Shown here one piece after another: positions 42,494 to 53,632 of a DNA stretch of 64,000 nt. The first letter of the stretch is position 1, and every line of letters starts with the position of its first letter. Source of the DNA: Apiospora phragmitis (Eukaryota; Ascomycota; Sordariomycetes; Amphisphaeriales; Apiosporaceae); contig JAQQWL010000018.1 in assembly GCA_038363925.1 (NCBI GenBank), forward strand, positions 62,001 to 126,000. The letters run 5' to 3'. The notes under the pieces were generated by a model. The model saw nothing but the letters and a program-made list of their open reading frames with translations, did not search any database and had not been told where the DNA came from. The position numbers and the translations under genes are program-made.

Positions 42494-44530
42494 GTCGCTC
42501 GCTCGAGTGGAATCGCTGGTTGGGTGTGACGATCGCGGTAAGCATTGATTCTTAGAATTGCGTAGATTTGGTCGTACGTAGCGGTTCGTTGATCACTTAT
42601 GTAGGCTTCCAGACCTATAAATACGGCCACAGTAGGTGCATGGAAGGGCTGCCTTGTACACTACCTATGTTGCACGACCTCCCGCGAGCACTCTAGCGAG
42701 CCCAAGCGCACCGCAGAGCAACTACTAGACTACATACCACCTCTGCGGCTGTTCCTCAAATTGAACAAACCCATGCTCCAAGGACGTGATTGCTGCCGAT
42801 TCGGCATGCCGAGCATGCTTGAACTCATTCCAGCGACATAATTTTCGGTAACGTTACTGCGTGATGACTGTTAACTAATGGCCAATTAGAAGGTGACGGC
42901 CCGAACGTTTGGGTCAAGAATCAGTTATACGAGGCGCCAAGCGACCTGACCAGCCTACCGATACCAATGGCAGTGCCCCGCCCCTCTCCATCGATCGGTG
43001 AGATTCTGTGCAGAGAAACGCTTAATCTTCAAGCAGGCTTGCCCTGCAGAATATCTACAACGTAGACGACTTGCGGCGCAGGAGTGAAATCCATCTCACT
43101 ACCCCATCATAGCTCGTTCCGTATCGTTGCCTTCGCCAACTACCTCCTCGGTCCAAGCAACCGGCTAGGTACTGGATTGGCCTACACCTGTTGCACGACA
43201 TCTTCCCGGACCACCTTGCCAGCTGCTGACCTTCCCTGCCGCATGAAATTATGTTCACCTGATCGGATCCTCGCACCCAATGTGGGAGCATTCAATGTGG
43301 GATCGTTCATGCGCATTCCCAAGGGTTCCAATATAGACGCCAAGGATGCGGAGAGCTTCCCCGCTCATAGTCCAGGTATGTGACTGGCACGCCCTGGTGA
43401 CGCATGCAAGGCGGATCCAGCGTCCAAGGGACAACCAAGCAACAAGGTCTAGCCCTTAGAACACCAGTGCAAGCGAATGCAGACCAAGAGGACTACACTT
43501 CTCAATCTCTCAGAGGCGCCGAATCACTGGCAAAGACGGGTAAGTGGGCGAAATATCCAATTGAACTTCTGCCACGCGCCTTTGTCTCGAAAAGCCCCGA
43601 CGCACCGCGTCTCGTCAGCACTCCTAGAGCATATCTGCCGTACCCTGGTAAAGCACCCTGGGGAAGACCGGGTATGAGCCCACTATGAAGGCCGGACATC
43701 ACCAGCGACCTATTGATTGTTACACGTCCTATCCTTGATTTCGCGAACCAACTTCCCAAAACCTTCCCCAAGTAAGCGTAATCTCTGCTAGCGCGACATA
43801 AGCGCTAACACACCATTGGAAATCGCACCACATTCGGTAGGAAGAGGGGTAACCCAGCCCCCTCGAACACGCCTTGGTTCGGGCCGAGCAAGAGTTGGAT
43901 CGCCGCTCACCCTTGACCAGCATTTCGCCATAGCCATCCTCGTCAAGCCGCCCAGCGAACGCTGGCAATCGGCCCGAGGTTCCGCGCCTCCCGATGAGAA
44001 ATTGGAACCTGCAGACCTGTGCGAAACCGGCTTGAAGAATTGCGACAGACATGCCATGGACTGACCCTCACATCGTCCACGCACCTGCTAATTGTCACAC
44101 TGAACTGACGTCGATGTAGTCCTTTCGATGTAACCTCAGCTCCATGAACCGTGTCACAATCCTTAGCCGTCGGATGGAGTGGATCGACCCTGCCGCTGCA
44201 TCTCGTCTCGGTGATGCACGTTGTTACTGCTCGATTGTTGGTGATTGTCGGTTGCTCGGCATTCCGAAGGGAAGGATGTGTCCCGACAGATTGGGTCACT
44301 AGAGAAAGGGAGGCAAGGAGGCAAGTGGTCTTTATAACAGCAGGAAAGGTCCAACAAATTGGGCGGAGCATGGCGCTAATTCGAGGTCAGCTGGTGCTAG
44401 CCCCGCCCGGTGGGCCAACCGCCAAGCAAGTGGTCGTACTGTTTGGTCGTAGCTCGTTTGGTCGTAGCTGTTTGGGCATCGTGCCAGTGCGTGAGACCGC
44501 CTTTGATTGTCAGGGTGCTAGCTTGCACTT
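42270..44530. repeat. Long duplicated block B, copy 2
   Basis: Collinear with 22500-24560; see that entry for landmarks. The two copies are in the same orientation about 20 kb apart, on either side of the copia element. Confidence 0.85.
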
Positions 44531-44692
44531 CCCCCAAATACTCTTCTTCCCATGCTAATGACCCAGGAGTGGTTTCGCTGATTCCACCCCAGCTCACGTT
44601 GACGTGAGGCATCGTCCTTCCATTATCTGCCCCGGAGGCCCAAATACCTTATTCTCGCCAGTTTCCCGAGTCCACAATGCACCATAACTTGA

Positions 44693-45440
44693 GCTGCTTT
44701 CTGGGTCCCTCTTTTGGTCTTCGCTGGTCTCACCGTCATTATGCAGTTTGCGACGTTCGGATATTGTGTAAAGGTCTATCTGGCATCGCTGGCAAACAAC
44801 AGTGCCCCAACCGAACGTGTCCGAGATACCGTCCTACACAACCAGTGTTCGCACTATGGCCTCAAGGCAAGCCTATCATCGGATTAGGCGCGTCATCCAG
44901 CTGCAGTGGCGTGGTATTGCTATTGTACTGATCATCATTTGTGACGCCATCTTCTTCGCCGTAGTCTTTGTCTTCCAGGACAACGTGGTTCAGTCAGCCA
45001 AGACGAGTGATAAGGCTCGACCCTGGGTCGTGTGTCTTGCGTTGGAGCAGGTGGACAAGAAGAACAGATGTCTGCAATATGCGGAGGACCTTGTCGTTCC
45101 ACTCCGAACAGTAGTGGCTGTTCTCATCCTCCTTGCTGTAAGCGACTCCTAAAGCATTACGGTCCCAATAGAAGCGCATAGCGACTGACAGACCAGCAGA
45201 TGAATGGGATTTGGCTGCTATTCCTCCTCGGGCGCTGGTCTATGGTGACGGGCTGGGTGGAAATATATAGGATTAGCATGCTGACAGGAGAGGATGCGAA
45301 GGACTCTGCGTCTGTGGAGGTGTGTATGGATTTGAAGGGCCACCGTAGCCATGAAATATTGTCTCGTGGCTCCAAGGAAGAAGGTGATAACTTGATCAGA
45401 GGTCGACGAAGAAGCAATCATTCGCTCCCTCAAGGAGGCT
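44693..45440 (+). pseudogene. Seven-TM receptor-like membrane protein, disrupted
   Basis: Opens right after TGA at 44690-44692. AAFWVPLLVFAGLTVIMQFA and YCVKVYLASLANN form a TM hairpin. A +1 change near 44800-44815 leads to SYTTSVRTMASRQAYHRIRR, QLQWRGIAIVLIIICDAIFF and LVVPLRTVVAVLILLA. A 62-nt intron (45138-45199) joins to MNGIWLLFLLGRWSMVTGW. The order of TM segments and loops resembles fungal GPCR-type receptors. The segment upstream of the TGA also reads openly. If functional it would sit in the plasma membrane, but a stop and a frameshift argue for a relic. Confidence 0.55.
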
Positions 45441-45841
45441 GAACGAGCCAACGCAAGGTTTGACTTCTTTGAAGAGACGCACCAAGTTTTGGCATGATTT
45501 CAATCATGCATGGCTTGCTCTACTACAGAAACAAAAAGACCTGGTTAGCTCAGGTATCCCCCCAGAGAGGCCAAACGCTGGTGAGTGAAGAAATTTCTCA
45601 AGAAGATGGGGAAGGAGATAGTACGGCTCTGCGACAGGATTGAACGGCATGGCCTTGTTGATTATGAGCAGGGCGTCTGGGAAGAACCTATAATTGAGAG
45701 TATGCATTTACCCTACGGGGGGATCCTTTTCGCGAGTCGTAAGCCCTAGCTAACTTGGGCATAGTTCTTTCAGAATGTCTGCACGTTTACGAGAATGCGG
45801 ATGGGGCCAGTTCAAATAGCACGTCCATCGCCGACCCTTAA
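45385..45841 (+). pseudogene. Conserved-looking fungal protein C-terminus, frameshifted
   Basis: Frame pieces in order: EEAIIRSLKEAERANAR; then, after an extra T near 45461-45463, LTSLKRRTKFWHDFNHAWLA; after a missing base near 45578 and an extra A near 45592, KKMGKEIVRLCDRIERHGLV and DYEQGVWEEPIIE. An intron (GTATGC...CTAAC...CATAG) joins to ILSECLHVYENADGASS and TAA at 45841. The helical FW-DFN-AW and GLVDYxxGVWEE strings look like a real fungal family that I recall without name. Three single-base changes break it. Confidence 0.5.
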
Positions 45842-46148
45842 ACCTTGACTTAATAGGCTTGGGCAGGAGTGGCACGTAGTGGCAATATGTCGTAACTACG
45901 AAATGGATGGGATCACATTGTGTTTATGCAGAATGCGGCGAGGTGCTGACCGGAATCCTACAAGCACTACAGGTACAAATTGTGAGGGGGTGGTGGGGAT
46001 GCTAGACGACCGTCGGACGAGTATCGACAGTATTTAGTTTGCGTGAAGACGTGGTCTATACTGGTGTGTACTATTAACTATACTATATATATCATGAGAC
46101 GTTTACTATGGTTTTGTTTCGAAGGGATAGCATCACGGCTTACATACC

Positions 46149-46595
46149 GTAGGCCACGTTCTGATATATATCCTCCATCCGTCGTGATTTGCAAGTGTGC
46201 TTCACCCCAGCCGCAGACATCCACTCAAGCTTTACTTGACTCTGCCTCTTGACCACCATACAGCATGTCATTTCCACCTTGGTTGTACCATCGGTGGCTA
46301 CTTCGCTAGGGCTATCGCAGTCAGTGCTAGCGCGCCATCTACGCCTCGATGTAGCTCGAACTACTAGTGGTTCCCAGCATATGCCACTGTAAGACCCAGA
46401 AAAAAACCGAAGGTAAATGCCAAAAGAAGCCAATCCACTGGATCGTTACCTTTGGTTCCTACCGGTGCGGGTTCTTTATTGCCGATTTTGAATTCAAGCT
46501 CCCTGGTAAACGCGCTGGCATCCTGTATTCTGTAAATCCATTCCTCCAAGTATTCGCAGTCGCAGTCGCAGTCGGGAGACGTTCTACATAGTATG
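46149..46595 (-). repeat. Second copy of the 42041-42250 segment
   Basis: CACGTTCTGATATATATCCTC at its left matches 42044 onward. The IYRIQDA-ELEFKIGN peptide at 46395-46560 matches 42060-42240, with about 200 bp inserted between the two parts. The reverse frame ends in a hydrophobic run (FGFFLGLTVAYAG). Confidence 0.7.
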
Positions 46596-46610
46596 AGGGA
46601 AACTCGTAGG

Positions 46611-46730
46611 ACCTGACATAGAATTGTTGGTTGAATATCGAAAATAAAGGTTTACTACCTGGATTGAAGGACTGTTATGACTGACCATTGCATGGAAGTT
46701 ATTCGGCTCGTGCCAAACGAGTATCAAGAT
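46611..46730. repeat. Short dispersed repeat shared with 27240-27370
   Basis: AGAATTGTTGGTTGAATATCG, TTACTACCTGGATTGAAGGA and CCATTGCATGGAAGTTAT are collinear with the other copy. Confidence 0.75.
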
Positions 46731-46789
46731 TGTATTCATTCTCATCTGTATTTGGCAATCCTAAGTGAACTGCAGGTCCTCATGAAAAG

Positions 46790-47369
46790 TTACACCCAAA
46801 CGTCCATTATTGCCGACACAATGTCGAACTTTTGTTTTCGCTCGCCGATGGTAAGCTCCAGAATGTAACCCGGCCCGCTGCTTCGATGTGTAATGGGACC
46901 TGGACAAACATAGTCTACATTGTCGCTGCCTTCTATACCAAATGTATTCGCAGATATAGAGAGTATAGGAATAATCCCACTTTTGTAGTAATCTCTTACC
47001 AATCTGCTACATTTTGCAATTACTACTGACTTATGTAGAGGCATATAAGCGAGATTGTAAATATTCAAAGTGATATCCGAATCCTTAAAATCTAGCTCAT
47101 ATCGGTCGTTCATTTTCACCGTGCGGCTTAAGGCTTGATAGGAACATATTGAAGGCGCTCCCTGTCAGTTGATAGTCGTCATTCGTTACTATCAATGCCA
47201 AGTACCGCCCTTCCCAGCCAGGCGGCGGCTCGCTTTCGATGTCGCCAATGACAGTGAAGAAGATTTGTTTATCAAAGCACTTGTTGAGGAAAGACATATT
47301 GCCAAAGAGCTCATCCCAGATTTTTTTCGAAGCTGGGCTATTTGCAATGTATGAAGTGTAGTCGTCCAT
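46790..47369 (-). CDS. Two overlapping ORFs, probably one hypothetical gene
   Basis: First ORF from ATG 47369 (MDDYTSYIANSPASKKIWDE) to 47097; second from 47119 to 46790 (YELDFKDSDITLNIYNLAYM; PGYILELTIGERKQKFDIVS). They overlap by about 23 bp in different frames. Both look globular and share the AT-richer composition of this stretch. One indel or an unrecognised intron would join them into about 195 aa. No family recognised. Confidence 0.4.
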
Positions 47370-47559
47370 AGGTAAGAAACTGGTTATATGTAGGAATGCC
47401 TCTGATTGGTGAAGATGGTTAGAATCGTATTAGTATTTATAAGATCAGAATAAATTTATTTATAGTCACCGTTCCTCAACATGTGACTGCCATTCATCAT
47501 CCACATTCGACCCCAGTTGGTAGAAGTCAAAATGAGCGACACAGCCCCCCATTTGCCAC

Positions 47560-48130
47560 TTTGATCAAGGTAGTTTGGCCTCCCAGTATAATTTCTGCAT
47601 ACTACTCGGTTGGAATTGGAGGGGCCCCAAATCCCTCTTGTGAGCCAGCAAGTGTGCCATGACCAACAACGGAACACAACAATATCGGCGCTGCTGTTCG
47701 CTGGCTTTGCTCCTTTGGACCGGCGGCGCCATCAGCAGCTCTGTATCCTGAGGTCTACATCTGCCCTACCGCAACTTGACCAGTCTAGACTCTGTACGTC
47801 AGACAGGCACATCGGAAAGAGTGCACACATGATGCCCTGGTCCAAATGCAGAGCTTGCTGAGATACCCAAGAACGGCTACGAAGTAGCACTTCCTACTCA
47901 CGAAATATCCTACTTCCCAAGTTGAGCTGCGTGTAAGTCGCACCGTACAGCACTGGTCTCTTTCTGCCAACTGTACCTTGAGGTACGAACCCAATAGGAC
48001 CGGAAGTAGCTTCAGGTAGCATGGTTAGAAACAGGTGCAAATAACTGGGTTACGATACTGGTATGTACGAACCAGAAGAGCTGCATTGAGGCTTTCGGGT
48101 ACAATGCGCCCATGCTACTATTTGAGTACC
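47560..48130 (+). repeat. Dispersed repeat family A, R2-R3 copy
   Basis: R2 at 47560-47785 (TTGGAATTGGAGG, AACACAACAATATCGGCGCTG, GGACCGGCGGCGCCATCAGC, TGAGGTCTACATCTGCCCTA) aligns with 58325-58545. R3 at 47785-48130 (TACCTTGAGGTACGAACCCA, GAAGTAGCTTCAGGTAGCAT, TTTCGGGTACAATG) aligns with 58560-58830. Confidence 0.9.
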
Positions 48131-48679
48131 TGAGAGAACAACCAGATGCGTTTCGGCTGCCTGTCGTGGGCAGGACCGGACAAGCCCAAAGCGAAGAGCC
48201 ACAGAAGCATTTCGGCAGCTGCTAAAGGACTACATGCAAATTGGGAGCGGCGGAATGCATGTCGTCGACGAAGTCCAGACATGGATCAGGATTCGTGCCA
48301 GCCGTGCCAGCCAAAAGCTACCACGAAGAAGACGGCAAGAGTCACCACTCGTGTGAGTTGTATGAGCAGTAGGGCAGTAGCTATGGCGCCGCAAGCGGAC
48401 AGTGAGAACGCCTCACACGTCCATAATGTACATACCGTACTCTCAAGGAAGCCGTAGTAAAGAATTTGACGAGCGTCACCATGGCGACCGCGGAAGCGCA
48501 CTTCTACCACCACCAGCACTAGAAGCATTCGGTACTCTGTCTATGGTCCAGCTCCGTTTTCAGACGTCCGCTGGCAACCAGCATGCCAAAGGCGGCGGTA
48601 AGCGGTACAAACGTTACGAGAGCCGTTTCTTCAGTACGTACTGTAATACGGCAGGTCATCTACGGTACGCCTGTACGGG
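48131..48679. other. Unassigned stretch between repeat pieces
   Basis: Open frames in both directions (for example 48146-48457 forward, 103 codons) without recognisable content. Its left end still matches R3 (58830-58880). Confidence 0.35.
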
Positions 48680-48850
48680 ACCATAAGTACACCGGCGTGG
48701 GATTTGACGCACCATGGTTAGACCGGCTGCCAAGAAGCAGTTCCTAATCGAGAACCGTTAGCTTCGCAATATGATCAACCCATAAATGGCAGGTCGGGTA
48801 CTGTACTGTATTGCGCTGGTCACAAGGGCTTTGCTGGCAAGTCACGGTGC
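48680..48850 (+). repeat. Dispersed repeat family A, R3 end
   Basis: GGTTAGACCGGCTGCCAAGA, AGCTTCGCAA, GATCAACCCATAAATGG and TACTGTACTGTATTGCGCTG match 58960-59085. Confidence 0.85.
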
Positions 48851-48856
48851 AAACAA

Positions 48857-49605
48857 GTGTTCCAAAACCTTGTAAACAGCCCTCCCGGAGCCCAAGCAAC
48901 GTTTGCGCAGCTCGTCTCCAACACAATTCTCACTGAAGTTCATGGCATCATCGCAAAATTACACAAACAGATCGCAAACGACGAACCTACGCAGAGCACA
49001 CACAGACAAAAGCGTCGTAAGATTGATCGCATGGCAGCAGGCGCACCCCTAACGCATCGTAAGTCTGATCAAGTCGCGTAAAAGTTTGTCTAACACGGCC
49101 AGAAACAAGCACTGGCGATGCCTGCCAGCCTATTGCGATCGACGAACAGCTACACACTCAGCGCAGAGGCTCGAGCCTATTGGCAATTAATCCATATCTT
49201 CCCATGGTAGAATACCAAAGATTACCTGGGCTCGCTTTGATGGCAGAAATGAAGCGCTTCATTTCTTCTGGCGCACCACACTTCTGGGATGCGATCGCCA
49301 AAGAAGACCACCCTCAGAAAGCATGCGTCGCTGTTCCCAGCATTAGACTGTTCTCGGCGGGAGCGTCAGGGTTCATCGCAGGAATTCAGCATCATTGATA
49401 ATATGGCGTCACACTATATCGCACTGTTGTTCGGCGCAACGTTAAAAATCACTGATGACAGGCGAACATTGGTTTATCCCGAAGTCCTCCAAGAGATCGA
49501 TTTTGAGTCAGAACTACGTTTGCGAGGGAGTAAAAGAGTGGCATTCAAACAAGTAGTTGGTGACAGTGTCATTAACCTCATGAAGAAAGCGGCGCTCTTG
49601 TCTCG
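48857..49605 (+). pseudogene. Unassigned gene relic truncated by repeats on both sides
   Basis: Exon at 48857-49061 (NSPPGAQATFAQLVSNTILT; basic SRQKRRKID-like stretch), a 44-nt intron (GTAAGT...CTAACACGGCCAG), then 49106 onward (LLAINPYLPMVEYQRLPGLA; APHFWDAIAKEDHPQKACVA). A +1 change near 49375-49385 leads to IIDNMASHYIALLFGATLKI and SKRVAFKQVVGDSVINLMKK. The left side abuts family A repeat, the right side a transposase fragment. Reads like a nuclear or regulatory protein but no domain named. Confidence 0.45.
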
Positions 49606-49805
49606 CACTCTGCCATCAGCTTGCGAGAGAGCCTGATATGGACTGGCGTGAGATGATCGATTTTATTAGCAAAGAGTTTGAAGTAGAAGTATCTGCCACA
49701 AGTATTTCTCGAGCTTTGAATAAGTGTACAATGACACTCAAGGTAATGCACCGCGTAGCCCAGCAACAAAAGCCCGAACTACGACATTTCTACCAGTACA
49801 GACTT
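49606..49805 (+). pseudogene. Tc1-type transposase fragment
   Basis: About 200 bp matching 8195-8392 at nucleotide level; reads MDWREMIDFISKEFEVEVSA and QQKPELRHFYQYRL. Only the second half of the DNA-binding region remains; no DDE core. Confidence 0.9.
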
Positions 49806-49949
49806 TGTATAGCTATGAAGAAACAGAAATGTTGCACCACGATGGCTCGCCCGACATGACCATTGCCATCATAGGTGCCACATGAAAACGGTACATCTCG
49901 TTGAGAACCTCATCGGTGTCGGTCGTACACGGATAATAGCCTTCACTGT

Positions 49950-50839
49950 TCACAAGTTCCCGCGAAAGAGCTTCCTAAGTAGGTGTCTCAAAACAACGTT
50001 GCCGCTTTCTTGGTCGAACGTGTTGCGAAATATCTTGCCTGTCTCTTTGGTGTAGGCTCGTAGCTCTTCCACATTGGCGAAGGTCTGAGTTTTCTCTTTG
50101 CTGTCTCTTCGTCCCCATTCAATCAAATCAACGATATTGACGTGTGTATTTCGTGCAGCCTGCGACCCGTATCAGCATGAATCTAAATTTCGATGCCCGG
50201 ACTCCTACCTTCTCGCATTGCTTACACGTCATCGGAAGCGGCTCGATACCAATTGCCCGACAAAGCGCATGCCACGCAATCAAATCGTCCTCTGCACCAT
50301 ACCACATGTGCAGTTCGCTTTCCAACGCGTCTTGGTATCTGTCCCACGCATCATTTGACTCCGTATGGCCACGTCGCCATCGCCTGTGTTTTCGCAAGTT
50401 GTCGTACGAAACGGTTGGCGGGAGACAAGGATCATAATCGAAAGTTGGGAAAGAGGAGAAAAGGCGTCCAAAGGGGTTTTTGCATCCTGATGACGGATGT
50501 GGGCGTCGCGCAGGTGCTGGTCCAAGCCTCCTCACTGCCGAAGGATCGACCACAAGTCTCGCAGTCGAAGGACGACGGGGCATGGACGGGAGAGTCGCGC
50601 AGGTGTTGCTCCAAAGCCCCCTCGCTGCCGAAGGATCGATCACAAGTCTCGCAGTCGAAGGACGGAGCATGTGCTGGTGAATCACTTAGGTGATGTTGCA
50701 ATGCATTATCGCTACGGAAAGAACGATTGCAATCATCGCAGTCAAATGACGGGGCATGGACAGGGGAGTTGCGCAGGTGCTGCTCCAAAGCGTCCTCGCT
50801 GCCAAAGGCTCGATCGCAGGTAATGCAACGGGAGCCCAT
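49950..50839 (-). pseudogene. Four-finger C2H2 protein with two frameshifts
   Basis: Exon 1 from ATG 50839 to 50209, a 49-nt intron (50208-50160, GTAGGA...TCGCAG), exon 2 to TGA at 49950. Fingers: CITCDRAFGSEDALEQHLRN, CDDCNRSFRSDNALQHHLSD, CETCDRSFGSEGALEQHLRD, and CETCGRSFGSEEA followed by a missing base near 50521-50527 (expected LDQHLRDAHIRH). A second missing base in the A run 50459-50462 precedes FPTFDYDPCLPP, DALESELHMWYGAEDDLIAW, CRAIGIEPLPMTCKQCEK. Exon 2 gives HVNIVDLIEWGRR and ELRAYTKETGKIFRNTF. I recall this C2H2-plus-WYGAEDDL architecture as a multicopy fungal family of unknown function. Both breaks are single-base deletions. Confidence 0.75.
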
Positions 50840-51309
50840 ACTGCCAGAGGCCTGATACCTGTGTTGATTCGATTTTACTTCCAGAAGAGTTCGGACACTT
50901 TGATATTGGAAGCGTTGAGATAACAGTCCATTTATAAATTGTGATGCTTGGGATGTAGCTGTGTCATTCAGTTTCGTCTTCACACTATCGTCCCATGACC
51001 CAGTGATACATAAGCAATAAAAAATTCCTTTTCTACGTCGACCTCTTCAACCCCAAAGTGAAGGGAATTGAAAGTTTATTGCAAGACACGGCCTGATCAA
51101 AAGCAAGGTCAACCGTGCTAATAGGCGCACGCCGCTCGTCATTAACTGGCGTGGTAGCTGCGTAAATCCGCTTTATCTCAGGCATCCACGCAGCTGTGTA
51201 GCATTACGCGGCCTGATTGCCCGAACTTGCTATGCGGGCTAATGGACGTATCCGTATCCTGCTAAAGGAGAGCGGACACACAGTAGTGACATCAAATCAG
51301 GAACGATTG
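50840..51309. other. Intergenic stretch upstream of the C2H2 gene
   Basis: No gene or repeat recognised. Confidence 0.4.
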
Positions 51310-51790
51310 TTCCTACCAAACGGTGGAGCGGCAGCCCGCCCGTACCGTGCCCAGCTCCACGACGAACACTGCACCAACCGCCGCGACGAATGCAGGTGCC
51401 CGACCAACACACACGAGATACCCCGACCACGGCACGATGGATGCGTCGCTACAGAGAGCTGTACGTTGGAATAGCCGGGTGGCGGCCAGAAGACCCTTGG
51501 CGCCGATCATGTCGACTCAACCACGGCAATGCTACAAAGTCGTCCCCGGGCCGTCAAGGGGAATATATGCAAAATATGACGAGACGCGCGCCAGACTACC
51601 ACAAGGACTACCAGCGCAAGTTGCGGCGGGGAACTCTCTCTGGCAAAGAAAATGGTGGGAATGCTGGAGGACCTTCGGACGAGTCTCAGCGGTATGCCGT
51701 TTGGGTGAAGACGTGGCACATGTTAATACGTCAAGTATCACAAGGCAGCTCTGTCTATGCTTATGTGGAAGCATGTTTCAGCTCTAGCTC
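51310..51790 (+). pseudogene. Partial copy of exon 3 of the 25567 gene
   Basis: Aligns with 26215-26670: GTGGAGCGGCAGCCCGCCC, CGACCACGGC, CATGTCGACT, CGCGCCAGACTAC, TGCCGTTTGGGTGA. The peptide RRAPDYHKDYQRKLRR is kept, but indels break the frame before MLEDLRTSLSGMPFG. Exons 1-2 are missing. Confidence 0.8.
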
Positions 51791-52468
51791 AATAATAAAC
51801 AACCCAACGTTACACTCGTCCCTTCTGCGCTCCCGTGACCCCCTGGTTCTAGCCTCCACGATGATTGTGAAGAAATAGTGTGCGACGTACAGCCCACTTC
51901 CTATTCAAGTCGGATGATTAGGAGAACATCCTTGCGGTAGATGGCAGGAAAGCATTCCTAAGGATCCCTCGATAGCTGTCCTTAATACCTACACTGACTC
52001 GAAGCCAATTACTTTGTTTTTCTGGTGTAGTTTTCCTATCATGTCGTTGCGATGGATCTAGATGCAAGGTGTGAGCTGGATTCATTCGATCGTTTCAGTC
52101 CTAACTTCAACACCGACGCTAGCATTTCTACGTTAAGATATAACCCAGGCTCGTCTTCGCCCGGCCTTGTATCCCCCATACATTCATGGAGACGTCGTGC
52201 AGCCCCCGGCCCTTGCCTGCTTCAACGGTCGACCCTTGGGCGAAGTTTCGGGCAAGTGACGCTGCCCGAGCAGGATCACCGACGAAAGGCCTCCCACACC
52301 GAGACTAAGGACCTCGAGGTCCTTCTGTAGCGGGGCCGCCTGCATCCGTTTCCTGTGCCAGGATCGCCAGGGGCATATTTGGAATCTCTGTTGAGGAATC
52401 CCCAGCGTGGCCGTCGTGGTTGTGCAAAGCTATCCAGACCTGCCAATCCTATTCATCGTTTCCGTCCC
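51791..52468. other. Intergenic stretch
   Basis: No reverse transcriptase or other element protein is recognisable here, although the gene to the right sits beside an LTR. A 92-codon forward frame at 52052-52330 is unassigned. Confidence 0.4.
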
Positions 52469-53338
52469 TCACTCGTCCTCGACTTCCTCGAGCGCCGTAT
52501 TAGAAGACGACGAAGCGCCACGAGTCATACCTCTCTCAAAAGCCTCAGCAGCTGCGCGAAGATCGGCTGCAGCACCACGAAGTTCTCCCATCATCGATAC
52601 GACCTGACCGGGTGTCAAAGTGAGGTCCGAAGCTTCATCGACAACCGCTCGAGGCGAGGCAGCGGAGACGCCTGGTAGACCCTCACTAGTAATCTTATGC
52701 TGGGCGGCAACGACATTCCAACCACGCTGGGCGTCGACTAGAACTTGACGAGCCTCGTCGAACGGCTCGGAATGGTACGCAATATACGCTTCATACAGAG
52801 AAACGCCGGCCGTAGTCGCAACCTCGGGACACTACCACCACATTAGCCTCTATTTCGACGCGATGCCGCCGGGAGACGGCCTCAGAAGAGGGAAGGTAAC
52901 TCACAGGTGGGCAAGGCTTGGAAAGGACAGCGCAACGAGAGCACTTCGGATCGGCAGCGGCTAGGGAGCGAATTAGCAGAGATCAAGCCGAGGAATAGAG
53001 AACAACATACTGGATTTATTGTCGCAGACGACAAGGCCATCACGCGCTCGGTCGCAGTCGGCTGGGCTTGGCTTCGTGCCCACAGAAGCCATGGTGACGA
53101 GACAGCGGACACAGCCACAATCTTGACGACGCGTGCAGTCCTCGGCCGCAGCACGACGAGCTGCTACGCCCTTTCCCTTCTGGCGCTTCTTGGTTGGAGT
53201 AGCCACGACCTGGCCACGAGCAGGACGCTTTGCAGCAGCTCCAGGCTTGCGAGACGCGGGCGTAGCACTGGGTGAGCTCTCTGCGGCAGCCGGCGAGCTT
53301 GCGTCAATAGGCGTGTTGATAGCGGCAGGATCCGCCAT
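52469..53338 (-). CDS. Cysteine-cluster protein beside an LTR (245 aa), probable cargo gene
   Basis: Three exons: 53338-53011, 52960-52905 and 52822-52469; introns 50 and 82 nt (GTATGT and GTGAGT donors). Phases 1 and 0 close with no stop. N-terminus is Ala/Ser/Pro-rich with a basic NLS-like run (TPTKKRQKGKGVAARRA). The cluster CGCVRCLVTM...VVCDNKS...KCSRCAVLSKPC parallels CMGCL...KCYDN...RCLACLQNNHSC of the 37236-38133 gene. The C-terminus is helical (GLPGVSAAS; GELRGAAADLRAAAEAFERG) and ends acidic (LEEVEDE). ATG lies about 295 bp from a polypurine tract and LTR, in antisense, as in the copia element. The LTR family differs. Intact frame. Confidence 0.78.
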
Positions 53339-53616
53339 GATGAAGGTGAAAGTGGAAGTTGTGGGAGAAAATGATGCAGGTGGCGAGCAGAGGGAATATG
53401 ATGGAATTGGCAGAGGATCGAAACCGATGAGGGAACAAAATTGGCAGGAGCGATAGAATTGACAAAATTGGCAGGAGTGACAGAATTGACAGAATTGGCA
53501 GGAGCGGCCACCAATTGTACCTGACCTGTTAGGAAGCCACACCCTGGAGTCACCGGGCCTTCACAAGGAAGTCACTCGGGCCGTGAGGTTTTCGACGAGG
53601 CCGGGACGGCCTCGGT
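53339..53616. promoter_or_regulatory. Putative promoter of the cysteine-cluster gene
   Basis: About 280 bp between the antisense ATG and the LTR. It contains an imperfect tandem run of GGCAGGAG-AATTGACA-type units at 53441-53510, read on the minus strand as pyrimidine-rich CTGCCAATT repeats. Confidence 0.35.
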
Positions 53617-53632
53617 GGAAGGAGGGGTGCCG
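53617..53632 (+). promoter_or_regulatory. Polypurine tract
   Basis: GGAAGGAGGGGTGCCG immediately precedes the LTR start, marking the following LTR as a 3' LTR. Confidence 0.6.

Larger units (their letters stand above)
45842..46789. other. Patchwork of repeat fragments
   Basis: 45985-46060 is a fragment of exon 3 of the 25567 gene (reads MLDDRRTS). 46149-46595 is the second copy of the segment at 42041-42250. 46611-46730 matches 27240-27370. No complete gene. Confidence 0.6.

Noticed and set aside
48286..48528. Reverse 80-codon hydrophobic ORF
   Set aside because: No start context, homologue or gene structure; lies between repeat pieces.
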